In this document: piece after piece, positions 1 through 5,882 of the stretch | Layout of the letters: each line of letters starts with the position of its first letter | Position numbering within the stretch: position 1 is the first letter of the stretch | Translations under genes and position numbers: made by a program | The notes under the pieces: generated by a model | The model's input: only the letters and a program-made list of their open reading frames with translations | What the model was told of the DNA's origin: nothing | Databases searched by the model: none | Source of the DNA: Bordetella parapertussis | GTDB lineage: Bacteria > Pseudomonadota > Gammaproteobacteria > Burkholderiales > Burkholderiaceae_C | Assembly (NCBI GenBank): GCA_943328885.2 | Contig: CALQBT020000194.1 | Location: forward strand, 1-5,882 | Length of the DNA stretch: 5,882 bases | Direction: 5' to 3'

Positions 1-15
1 GCGGATGGCACAGGT

Positions 16-29
16 TTGCGCCGGCGCAA
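16..29. promoter_or_regulatory. Perfect 14-bp palindrome upstream of ppsA, candidate operator
   Basis: The bases TTGCGCC at 16-22 are followed directly by their exact reverse complement GGCGCAA at 23-29. The palindrome lies about 57 bp before the ppsA start codon. Its left flank extends it to GTTTGC (14-19), the same half-site seen again at 58-63. A spacer-free palindrome with a central CG pair is the shape of many dimeric-repressor operators, such as those of the LacI family. No regulator is identifiable here and no convincing -35/-10 pair was seen, so the operator role is inference. Confidence 0.35.
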
Positions 30-57
30 GTCCCGTGCCGCCGCAGCAGCGAGCATG

Positions 58-85
58 GTTTGCACCCAAGCCCTGGAGTGCAAAC
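58..85 (+). promoter_or_regulatory. Inverted repeat flanking the ppsA ribosome binding site
   Basis: GTTTGCAC at 58-65 and GTGCAAAC at 78-85 are perfect 8-bp reverse complements separated by 12 bases. The right arm ends one base before the ATG at 87. The GGAG ribosome binding site (75-78) lies at the end of the loop and its last G is inside the stem. The element could be a DNA operator sharing its half-site with the palindrome at 16-29, or an RNA hairpin in the leader that limits ribosome access. The sequence alone does not decide between these. Confidence 0.4.
75..78 (+). promoter_or_regulatory. Ribosome binding site of ppsA
   Basis: GGAG lies 8 bases before the ATG at 87. This spacing supports that ATG as the start, in preference to the in-frame TTG at 60. 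Confidence 0.6.
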
Positions 86-86
86 G

Positions 87-2534
87 ATGAACGACGCCAA
101 GTACATACGCTGGTTCGTCAGCCTGTCGATGAACGACCTGGCGCTCGTGGGCGGCAAGAACGCTTCGCTGGGCGAGATGGTCCAGCAGCTGCAAGGCCTG
201 GGCGTGCGGGTCCCGGACGGCTTTGCGGTCACCGCCGATGCCTACCGCGACGCACTCGACGCCGCGCGCGTCTGGCCAGCGCTGCACCAGTTGCTCGACG
301 GGCTGGACAAACGCGACGTCGAGGCGCTGGCCCATGCCGGTGCGCAGGCGCGCGAGATCGTCTACGCCGCAGCGATGCCCGAGGCGGTCGAGCAAAGCCT
401 GCGTCGCGCCTGGCGTGAGCTCAAGGCCCGGGTCGGGCCGGGCCTGAGCGTGGCGGTGCGCAGCTCGGCCACCGCCGAGGACTTGCCCGGCGCCAGCTTT
501 GCCGGCCAGCACGACACCTACCTCAATATCCGCGGTGAGCAGATGTTGATCGACGCCGTCAAGCGCTGCCAGGCCTCGCTGTTCACCGACCGGGCGATCT
601 CCTACCGCACCGACCAGGGTTTTGACCACTTCAAGGTGTTTCTGTCGGTCGGCGTGATGCAGATGGTGCGCAGCGACCAAGCCGCCAGCGGCGTGGTGTT
701 CACACTCGACACCGAGTCCGGCCACCCGGACATGGTCTTCATCACCTCGGCCTGGGGCCTGGGCGAGAACGTGGTCCAAGGCGCCGTCGACCCGGACGAG
801 TTCTATGTCCACAAGCCCAGTCTGAAGGCCGGGCACCGCTGCGTGCTGAGCCGGCGCGTCGGCCGAAAGCAGGTTCGCATGGTCTATCGCGGTGGCCACA
901 CCCGCGAGCCGGTGGTCAACCAGCCCACGCCGGCCGAGGACAGGGTGCGGCTGTCGTTGAGCGACGCCGACGTGCTCGAGCTCGCCGACGCCGCGATCAA
1001 GATCGAGGACCACTACAGCCGGCTCGCCGGCTGCTGGCGGCCGATGGACATCGAATGGGCCAAGGATGGGCCCGAAGGCCGCCTCTTCATCGTCCAGGCC
1101 AGGCCCGAAACTTCGGCCTCGCAGCGTCGGGCCCAGCAGATCGAGTCCTTCGTGCTCGAAGAAAAAGCGGCGCTGCGCGTGCAGGGACGTTCGGTCGGTG
1201 AGCGCATCGCCGCCGGCGCGGTGCGGCGCATCGCCAACGCATCGCAGCTGCATTTGTTCAAGCCCGGCGAGGTGCTGGTGGCCGACACCACCGCGCCTGA
1301 CTGGGAGCCGGTGATGAAGTCCGCCGCAGCGATCATCACCAACCGCGGCGGGCGCACCTGCCATGCGGCGATCGTCGCGCGCGAACTCGGCATCCCGGCG
1401 GTGGTCGGCGCCGAAGGCGCCAGCGGGTTGCTGCAAGACGGCGAGCAAGTCACCGTGAGCTGCGCCGAGGGCGACATCGGCCGGGTCTACGCCGGCAGGC
1501 TGCGCTTTCGGGTCGACACCAGCGACTTGAGCGCGCTGCTGCGCCCGGCCACCGAGATCATGGTCAACCTGGGCAACCCCGAGCTCGCCTTCAAGACCTC
1601 GCGGCTGCCCTGCGACGGCGTGGGCCTGGCGCGGATGGAGTTCATCATCAGCGAGCACATCGGGCTGCACCCGATGGCGGTGGTCCATCCCGAGCGGATC
1701 AGCGATGCTGCGGTTCGTGCTCAGGTCCAGGCCCGCCATGCCGGCCACCCCGACGGGCCAAGCTTTTTCATCGAGAAGCTCAGCGAGGGCGTGGCGACGA
1801 TCGCTGCCGCGTTCTGGCCTCGACCGGTGATCGTGCGGCTGTCCGACTTCAAGAGCAACGAGTACGCCGCGCTGCTGGGCGGGCGCGACTTCGAGCCGGT
1901 CGAGGAGAACCCGATGCTGGGTTTTCGCGGCGCTGCGCGCTACATCCACCCGGCCTACGAGGAGGGCTTCGCGCTCGAATGCGCGGCGCTGAAGCGGGTT
2001 CGTGAGACCCTGGGCCTGCGCAACCTGATCCTGATGGTGCCGTTCTGCCGTCGGCTCGACGAAGCGCGCAAGGTGCTGGCGACCATGGCCAGGCACGGCT
2101 TGAGGCGCGGCGAGAACGGACTGCAGGTCTACGTGATGTGCGAGATCCCGAACAACGTGCTGCTGATCGACGAGTTCTCCGAGCTGTTCGACGGCTTCTC
2201 GATCGGCAGCAACGACCTGACCCAGCTGACGCTGGGCGTGGACCGCGACAGCGCGATCGTCGCGGACTCGTTCGACGAGCGCGACCCCGGCATGCTCAAG
2301 ATGCTGCGGCTGGCGGTCGAGGGTGCGAAACGCAACCAGCGCCACAGCGGCATTTGCGGCCAGGCGCCGTCGGACCACCTGGAGATCGCCCAATTCCTGG
2401 TCGAGCTGGGCATCCACAGCATCAGCCTGACACCCGACCGTGTGCTCAAGACCCTGCAGGCCGTGTGCGAGATCGAGGCCAAGCTCGGGCGCAAGCCCAG
2501 AGGCATCGCGTCAGACGCTCATCCAATGCGGTAG
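87..2534 (+). CDS. ppsA: Phosphoenolpyruvate synthase (pyruvate, water dikinase)
   Basis: This cytoplasmic enzyme converts pyruvate, ATP and water to phosphoenolpyruvate, AMP and phosphate, and feeds gluconeogenesis. The 815-residue product is close to the usual family length of about 800. The N-terminal ATP-grasp domain shows GGKNASLGEM at 22-31 and VRSSATAEDLPGASFAGQ at 124-141. The swivelling phosphohistidine domain shows GGRTCHAAIVARELGIPAVV at 421-440, with the phosphorylated histidine at H426. The C-terminal PEP-utilising barrel shows DGVGLARMEF (510-519), ENPMLGFRGAARY (607-619), GSNDLTQLTLGVDRD (707-721) and GICGQAPS (755-762), with the catalytic acid cysteine at C757. All key motifs are present, so it should be active. 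The ATG at 87 was chosen for its GGAG at 75-78; an in-frame TTG at 60 is less likely. The last 16 bases overlap the convergent DUF3237 gene. In many proteobacteria PpsA is controlled by a DUF299 kinase/phosphotransferase (PpsR), which is not visible in this window. Confidence 0.97.
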   Translation: MNDAKYIRWFVSLSMNDLALVGGKNASLGEMVQQLQGLGVRVPDGFAVTADAYRDALDAARVWPALHQLLDGLDKRDVEALAHAGAQAREIVYAAAMPEAVEQSLRRAWRELKARVGPGLSVAVRSSATAEDLPGASFAGQHDTYLNIRGEQMLIDAVKRCQASLFTDRAISYRTDQGFDHFKVFLSVGVMQMVRSDQAASGVVFTLDTESGHPDMVFITSAWGLGENVVQGAVDPDEFYVHKPSLKAGHRCVLSRRVGRKQVRMVYRGGHTREPVVNQPTPAEDRVRLSLSDADVLELADAAIKIEDHYSRLAGCWRPMDIEWAKDGPEGRLFIVQARPETSASQRRAQQIESFVLEEKAALRVQGRSVGERIAAGAVRRIANASQLHLFKPGEVLVADTTAPDWEPVMKSAAAIITNRGGRTCHAAIVARELGIPAVVGAEGASGLLQDGEQVTVSCAEGDIGRVYAGRLRFRVDTSDLSALLRPATEIMVNLGNPELAFKTSRLPCDGVGLARMEFIISEHIGLHPMAVVHPERISDAAVRAQVQARHAGHPDGPSFFIEKLSEGVATIAAAFWPRPVIVRLSDFKSNEYAALLGGRDFEPVEENPMLGFRGAARYIHPAYEEGFALECAALKRVRETLGLRNLILMVPFCRRLDEARKVLATMARHGLRRGENGLQVYVMCEIPNNVLLIDEFSELFDGFSIGSNDLTQLTLGVDRDSAIVADSFDERDPGMLKMLRLAVEGAKRNQRHSGICGQAPSDHLEIAQFLVELGIHSISLTPDRVLKTLQAVCEIEAKLGRKPRGIASDAHPMR

Positions 2535-3067
2535 AAATCGAGCTTGACGACGCTGGCCTCGCGCTGGCCCACCGCCAGCGCCAGCAGTTTGTTCAGGTGT
2601 TGCCACTGCGGCGCACCGGTGGTGAAACGAACGACGGTGCGAAAGTAGTACTCGTCGCGTCCGACCGCTTCGCCGCGCGCCAAGCGCGCCATCACCTCGG
2701 CCGGCCCGCAGCGCAGGCCTTCGCTGCGGACCTCGATCAGGCCGCCGTCGTCAGCGCGGATCACGTAGTGAGCAGCGATGTCGAGCACGCCGTCGGCCCG
2801 GTTGACCTGCCAGTCGACACCGCCTTCGACCAGCGTGCCGTTCAACTCCGGCCCGCGAACCGTGCCACCGCCCAGCGGCACATAGCGGCGCTCGCCGTGC
2901 GGCCCAGCGCCCAGGCTGACCAAGGCGCCGACCTGGCAAAACACCTGGGTCATCGGCAGCAGCGCTGGCGGCGGTGGCAGCGGGCCGTGCATCGGGGGCT
3001 GGACTTGGTGATTCATCGTCGGGTCTGGTTCAAGGTGGAGGTCGAAAGTGGGGTCAGCTGGGGTCAT
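2519..3067 (-). CDS. DUF3237 (UPF0311) family protein
   Basis: This is a 182-residue protein of a small family of unestablished biochemical function. Family landmarks are RRYVPLGGGTVRGPELNG at 60-77 followed by EGGVDWQ (81-87), DGVLDIAAHYVIRADDGG at 92-109, and EYYFRTVVRFTTGAPQWQHL at 139-158, ending in a beta-rich tail (VVKLDFYRIG). No signal peptide or membrane segment is evident, so it is probably cytoplasmic. The start at 3067 forms an ATGA overlap with the stop of the upstream tannase-family gene, which implies a shared mRNA and translational coupling. No Shine-Dalgarno sequence precedes it. The first 17 codons are less GC-biased at the third position than the rest, so ATGs at 3016 (165 aa), 2992 (157 aa) or 2953 (144 aa) are alternatives nearer the usual family length. 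A proline-rich stretch (PLPPPPALLP, 29-38) precedes the conserved domain. The 3' end overlaps convergent ppsA by 16 bp. Confidence 0.85.
   Translation of the reverse strand: MTPADPTFDLHLEPDPTMNHQVQPPMHGPLPPPPALLPMTQVFCQVGALVSLGAGPHGERRYVPLGGGTVRGPELNGTLVEGGVDWQVNRADGVLDIAAHYVIRADDGGLIEVRSEGLRCGPAEVMARLARGEAVGRDEYYFRTVVRFTTGAPQWQHLNKLLALAVGQREASVVKLDFYRIG
3049..3066. repeat. 8-bp direct repeat, period 10, at a gene junction
   Basis: TGGGGTCA occurs at 3049-3056 and again at 3059-3066, with GC between the copies. It spans the overlap between the stop of the tannase-family gene and the first codons of the DUF3237 gene. A 10-bp period is not a multiple of three, so a duplication here would have changed the reading frame at this junction. 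It bears on whether the 3067 start is genuine. Confidence 0.5.
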
Positions 3068-4590
3068 GGCGTGGCGCAGCGAAAACTCGACGCCAGTTCC
3101 GCATCGCCGCCAGCATAGCGCGCGACCTGCGGCCAGGGGCACAGCGGCCGACTGCGCTGTTTCGACCAGGTCGCTGGCAACTCGCGGTTGCCCGGCCTGA
3201 CGCGGGCATCGATCCGGACTGGTGCCTTGCCTTCCTCGACCCAAGCTACGAGCGCGCCCAGCGCATCGAACTCGTCGGTGGCGGGTCCCTCCGCGCAATG
3301 CCCCATGCCGGGCACCGGAAACACCCTGGCCACCGCGCCGGCGCCTTGCGGCCCCAATTTGTGCTGCAAGCGTTCGGCCCAGGCCAGCGTGTCGTTGACC
3401 GAGAAGACCGGGTCGCTGCTGCCGTGGTAGACGATCATCTTGCCGCCGCGCTTGGCCAGTGCCGCGAGCGTCGGGTCGGCGGCTTCGGTTGGGCTCATCA
3501 GCGCCATCGCCGATGCCGGGAGCAGCGAATCGGGGGCGTAGGTGCCGGCCGCGTCGCGGTTGAATTTCCAGCTTCGCCAGCCGACTGCGCCGATGCCGGC
3601 GTCGAAAGACCAATCGGTGTACGGCGGCTCGCCGCGGCGCTTGGGCGGACCGGCGAAGGACCGGTCCAGCGCCTGAACCTGGGTCGCGCTCAGGCAGGCG
3701 TCGGTCTTGCTGCCACTGCACTGCAGGTCGGCCAGCTTGAAGACAGTCTGGCAGCGCTTGAGGTCGCCGATCAGGCCGTCGACCAGAAAGTCCAGCGAAT
3801 CGCAGCGCGCGACCACCTGGTCGGCGACCAACTTCATGTCAGCAGGGCTGAAGGCGCGGCCGATGTCGGGGTCGACCCGCTGCCAGCTCTGGATGTCCCA
3901 GGCATGCTGGGCCGCGGCCTTGGGCAGGGAGAAGCCGGGCGCGCCGGCCAGGATGCCGTCGTAAAGGTCGGGGTAGCGCTCGGCCGCGACCATCGCGCGG
4001 TGACCGCCGTTGGCGCAGCCGGCGATGTAGTTGCGCTGCGGTTTTTCGCCGTAATGGCGATGGATCAGCGCCTGAGCCACTGGCCAGACCGCGGCGGCAT
4101 TGGCCAAGTCCTCGCCTGGGTGGCCAGCATCGCTGCTGATCACCGCAAAGCCGCGCGCCAACGCGTCGGTGGCGAGCACGCCCAGGTCGCCGAAGGCGGG
4201 CTTGACAACGCCGTCCTTGCCGCCGTTGACCTGGTGCAGAAAACGCTTGTTCCAGGCTTGCGGCAGCCGCATTTCGAAGCCGATCGCATAGCGCTTGCCG
4301 TCGACACCGGTCCGCTCGCCGAGTTGACCCTGCACCAGACAGTGCGCCGGATGGCTTTTGTCGTCGGCAGGCATCGCGCTGGACTGCGTGACGCGCAAGC
4401 CTGGCAGCGAACTGACGGCGCCAGGCAACTCGGCGCAGCCCGGGCCGGTAGAGGTCAAGGCGCAAGCCGCCAACCCGGCCAAGCAGGCTAGCGCGGCGGT
4501 CCACAGGACTGCGCGACGCCATCCGAAGTCCGCTGAGTCGCGATCGGATGCGGCGTTGGGTAAGGGCTGAACAACCAGGCTGTGTTTCAT
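3064..4590 (-). CDS. Tannase/feruloyl esterase-family lipoprotein lacking the serine nucleophile
   Basis: This 508-residue alpha/beta-hydrolase-fold protein belongs to the tannase/feruloyl esterase family, whose members hydrolyse esters of plant phenolics. The N-terminus has WRR followed by a hydrophobic run and a lipobox LAAC ending at C43, so it is probably an exported lipoprotein, although the 26-residue n-region is long. Family landmarks are LPQAWNKRFL (109-118), VISSDAGH (150-157), a cysteine-rich lid with C263, C280, C291 and C299 beginning CDSLDFLVDG, YHGSSDPVFS (388-397) and PVPGMGHC (425-432). The family's CS-D-HC arrangement would place the acid at D393 and the histidine-cysteine pair at H431-C432. 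The nucleophile motif, however, reads GCANGGHRAM (191-200): C192 is present but alanine (GCC, 4012-4014) replaces serine at 193. Classical ester hydrolysis is therefore doubtful. The ATG at 4590 was chosen because it gives MKHSL and a weak upstream GAAG. In-frame ATGs at 4611 and 4626 would add 7 or 12 residues. It ends in an ATGA overlap with the DUF3237 gene. Confidence 0.85.
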   Translation of the reverse strand: MKHSLVVQPLPNAASDRDSADFGWRRAVLWTAALACLAGLAACALTSTGPGCAELPGAVSSLPGLRVTQSSAMPADDKSHPAHCLVQGQLGERTGVDGKRYAIGFEMRLPQAWNKRFLHQVNGGKDGVVKPAFGDLGVLATDALARGFAVISSDAGHPGEDLANAAAVWPVAQALIHRHYGEKPQRNYIAGCANGGHRAMVAAERYPDLYDGILAGAPGFSLPKAAAQHAWDIQSWQRVDPDIGRAFSPADMKLVADQVVARCDSLDFLVDGLIGDLKRCQTVFKLADLQCSGSKTDACLSATQVQALDRSFAGPPKRRGEPPYTDWSFDAGIGAVGWRSWKFNRDAAGTYAPDSLLPASAMALMSPTEAADPTLAALAKRGGKMIVYHGSSDPVFSVNDTLAWAERLQHKLGPQGAGAVARVFPVPGMGHCAEGPATDEFDALGALVAWVEEGKAPVRIDARVRPGNRELPATWSKQRSRPLCPWPQVARYAGGDAELASSFRCATP

Positions 4591-4898
4591 ACAATCTTCA
4601 GACGAGCTCATCGGGACTGGACCCATTGCGCTGCCTGCGCAAACCCGATCATCGTGGCGCTGGGTGCATCACCGTCCGCGAATCAGCGCGTGGACAACCG
4701 CGCATTTCCGGCCAGCGCGGTGGTGTTTGCTGGGTCCATCCGGCGGGCGCTGGGATGGCCTTGATCGGTCTGGCCTTGCAGGCTGCGCTTGGTCGGAGCG
4801 CAAGCACCCGCGCCGGGAGTACAGGGTCTCCACCCTCCAAGCCGGCGCGCGATCGCTGGCATGATGCCGAGAATCGCCGTCCAGCCAATGTTTCGCCG
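4591..4898. other. Divergent intergenic region, probable promoters for both sides
   Basis: This 308-bp stretch separates the minus-strand tannase-family gene from the plus-strand DUF2877 gene, so promoters for both should lie here. I found no convincing -35/-10 pair. The plus-strand frame of the DUF2877 gene stays open back to an ATG at 4548, but its third-position GC drops well below that of the gene body, and no family similarity is seen in its translation, so it is read as non-coding. It holds an imperfect palindrome at 4674-4695 (GTCCGCG facing CGCGTGGAC), a 6-bp inverted repeat CCATCC/GGATGG (4736-4741 and 4753-4758), and a near-perfect palindrome at 4858-4868. Confidence 0.55.
4858..4868. 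promoter_or_regulatory. Short palindrome before the DUF2877 gene, weak operator candidate
   Basis: GGCAT at 4858-4862 and ATGCC at 4864-4868 are exact reverse complements around a single central G, 30 bp before the chosen start at 4899. The size and position would suit a dimeric regulator, but short palindromes are common by chance in GC-rich DNA. Confidence 0.2.
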
Positions 4899-5840
4899 AT
4901 GCCAGCCGCCTCATCCCAGCCCAAAGCGCCAGCCACACGCGCGGCGCAAGCCGTGGCGCAGCGGTGGGCCGCGCCGACGCGCCGCAGGCTGGTCGTCGTG
5001 AGCAGCGGCTATCTGCTGCCGGGCGCGGGATTCGCAGGCCGCGTGCACAGCGTTTTCGCCCAGGCCTGCAATTTCAGCTGGGGTAACAGTCTGGTGACGC
5101 TGGGCAGCTCGCGCCTGGCCCATGGACCGACCACGCTGCGGCTGGCTGAGGGTCCGGCCATCGACCTGCGCGAGCTGTTCGATGTCGGCGAGCCGGTGAT
5201 CTGCCGCGGTGGACTGGCGCGAACCCGTGATGTCGACCTGGACCTGCAGCAGGCCCAGGTCTGGCGACCGGCCGATCCGCGGCCGCTTCAGGCGCGCGAG
5301 CCCATCGAAGCCGCACTGCGGCGCGCCGCGCGGGTGCTGGCGCATTGGCGCTGTGACCATCGCAGCGTGATCGACGCCGAAGCCGCGCCGGTCGCCGCTT
5401 CGTTGGGCGCTGCCTGCGCAGCATTCGACATCGACACGGCGCTGCGCCAAGCCGAACGGCTGATCGGCTGGGGCGAAGGCTTGACGCCAGCAGGCGACGA
5501 CTTCCTGGTCGGCTTGATCGCCGGACTCGACGCGCTGCTGCAAGACGATGCGAGGCGCCAGGATTTTCGCGACCGGCTCTCGCTCGCACTGAGCGCGAAC
5601 GCACAGCGCACGACCATGATCGCCGCGCATGGCCTTCGTCTGGCCGCGCAAGGCCACTGCGGCGCGCCCTTGCACGCGCTGCGTGATGCACTGCTGTCTG
5701 AGCCCCGCGCCGGGCTTGTCGAGACCAGGCTGCGACGCGCGCTGGCCATCGGCGCAAGTTCGGGCGCTGACATGGTCAGCGGGCTGTTGGACGGTTTGAC
5801 CGCCTGGCTGCCGACGGCTTCGGCACAGGCGACCGCATGA
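4899..5840 (+). CDS. DUF2877 family protein (AllH/YlbF-like)
   Basis: This is a 313-residue protein of the DUF2877 family, whose E. coli member YlbF (AllH) is linked with FdrA (AllF) and YlbE (AllG) to oxamate carbamoyl transfer in allantoin breakdown. The recognisable features are the N-terminal segment GFAGRVHSVFAQACNF (44-59), the family signature ERLIGWGEGLTPAGDDFLVG (186-205), the helical segment RTTMIAAHGLRLAAQGH (237-253) and a C-terminal GASSGADMVSGLLDGL (285-300). No signal peptide or membrane segment is evident. The ATG at 4899 leaves about 30 arginine- and alanine-rich residues before the conserved domain and has no clear ribosome binding site. A GTG at 4998 would start just before VSSGYLLPG. 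An ATG at 4755 or 4548 would add sequence that does not look coding. The stop overlaps the next gene's ATG as ATGA, which indicates an operon. The family assignment is firm; the exact reaction in this organism is inferred. Confidence 0.85.
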   Translation: MPAASSQPKAPATRAAQAVAQRWAAPTRRRLVVVSSGYLLPGAGFAGRVHSVFAQACNFSWGNSLVTLGSSRLAHGPTTLRLAEGPAIDLRELFDVGEPVICRGGLARTRDVDLDLQQAQVWRPADPRPLQAREPIEAALRRAARVLAHWRCDHRSVIDAEAAPVAASLGAACAAFDIDTALRQAERLIGWGEGLTPAGDDFLVGLIAGLDALLQDDARRQDFRDRLSLALSANAQRTTMIAAHGLRLAAQGHCGAPLHALRDALLSEPRAGLVETRLRRALAIGASSGADMVSGLLDGLTAWLPTASAQATA

Positions 5841-5882
5841 GCCAGACCACGACGCGCTTCAAACAGTTCCAGAACCAGTACC
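5837..5882 (+). CDS. Start of a truncated downstream gene, possibly fdrA-like
   Basis: An ATG at 5837-5839 overlaps the DUF2877 stop (ATGA) and opens a frame that runs off the window after 15 codons (MSQTTTRFKQFQNQY). The tight overlap is strong evidence for a coupled gene. FdrA-family proteins commonly sit beside DUF2877 genes and often have a short polar N-terminus leading to a Tyr-x-Asp-Ser-Val motif; the visible end at NQY would fit that. Fifteen residues are too few to prove it, so the fdrA-like identity is inferred from context. Confidence 0.5.
   Translation, partial: MSQTTTRFKQFQNQY

Noticed and set aside
60..86. A TTG start for ppsA adding nine residues.
   Set aside because: The ATG at 87 has a well-placed GGAG, and the extra residues fall within the inverted repeat and lack family similarity.
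2138..3118. A 326-codon plus-strand open frame running across the end of ppsA into the DUF3237 region.
   Set aside because: It is out of frame with ppsA and antisense to DUF3237. Its translation is Arg-rich and unlike any family I recognise.
3068..3721. An upstream extension of the DUF3237 frame to an ATG at 3721.
   Set aside because: It lies entirely inside the tannase-family gene in another frame, and its translation is low-complexity and Arg-rich.
2974..4491. A 505-codon open frame on the plus strand opposite the tannase-family gene.
   Set aside because: Its translation has no family landmarks and is rich in Ala, Arg and Gly, as expected for an antisense frame of a GC-rich gene. The minus-strand frame has clear tannase-family motifs.
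4736..4758. CCATCC/GGATGG inverted repeat as a terminator or operator.
   Set aside because: Only six base pairs with an 11-base loop and no T-run; such repeats are expected by chance in GC-rich DNA.
4548..4898. A 117-codon N-terminal extension of the DUF2877 protein.
   Set aside because: It overlaps the start of the divergent gene, its codons have low third-position GC, and it would make the protein far longer than the family norm.
4911..5675. A 254-codon minus-strand open frame opposite the DUF2877 gene.
   Set aside because: The plus strand carries the DUF2877 signature; the minus-strand translation has no recognisable domain.

Overview
The window is very GC-rich on both strands and reads as chromosomal DNA of a proteobacterium. 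The gene content and the look of the proteins best fit a beta-proteobacterium of the Burkholderiales; that placement is an inference from protein style, not from a marker gene. No RNA genes, insertion sequences or CRISPR arrays were seen.

Layout: (1) positions 1-86 are a leader carrying two inverted repeats built on the half-site GTTTGC/GCAAAC. (2) 87-2534 (+) is a complete phosphoenolpyruvate synthase gene (ppsA) with its phosphohistidine and cysteine motifs intact. (3) On the minus strand, convergent with ppsA and overlapping its end by 16 bp, is a two-gene unit read from about 4590 down to 2519. It encodes a tannase/feruloyl-esterase-family predicted lipoprotein, followed through an ATGA overlap by a DUF3237 (UPF0311) protein. 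(4) 4591-4898 is a divergent intergenic region. (5) 4899-5840 (+) encodes a DUF2877 protein, the family of E. coli YlbF/AllH. Its stop overlaps, again as ATGA, the start of a gene cut off by the window edge (5837-5882), possibly fdrA-like.

How they fit: ppsA is central metabolism (pyruvate to PEP in gluconeogenic growth). The minus-strand pair and the DUF2877 gene start are divergent around one shared regulatory region, so they may or may not be co-regulated; they look like accessory catabolic functions. DUF2877 proteins typically sit with FdrA and DUF1116 proteins, and in E. coli this set is linked to oxamate carbamoyl transfer at the end of allantoin degradation.

The most unusual point is in the tannase-family protein. 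The fold landmarks, the acidic and histidine catalytic positions and the paired cysteines are all recognisable, but the nucleophile serine position of the G-C-S-x-G-G motif is alanine (GCANGG). It is therefore either a non-hydrolytic homologue, an unrecognised variant subfamily, or a sequence with a point mutation or error.
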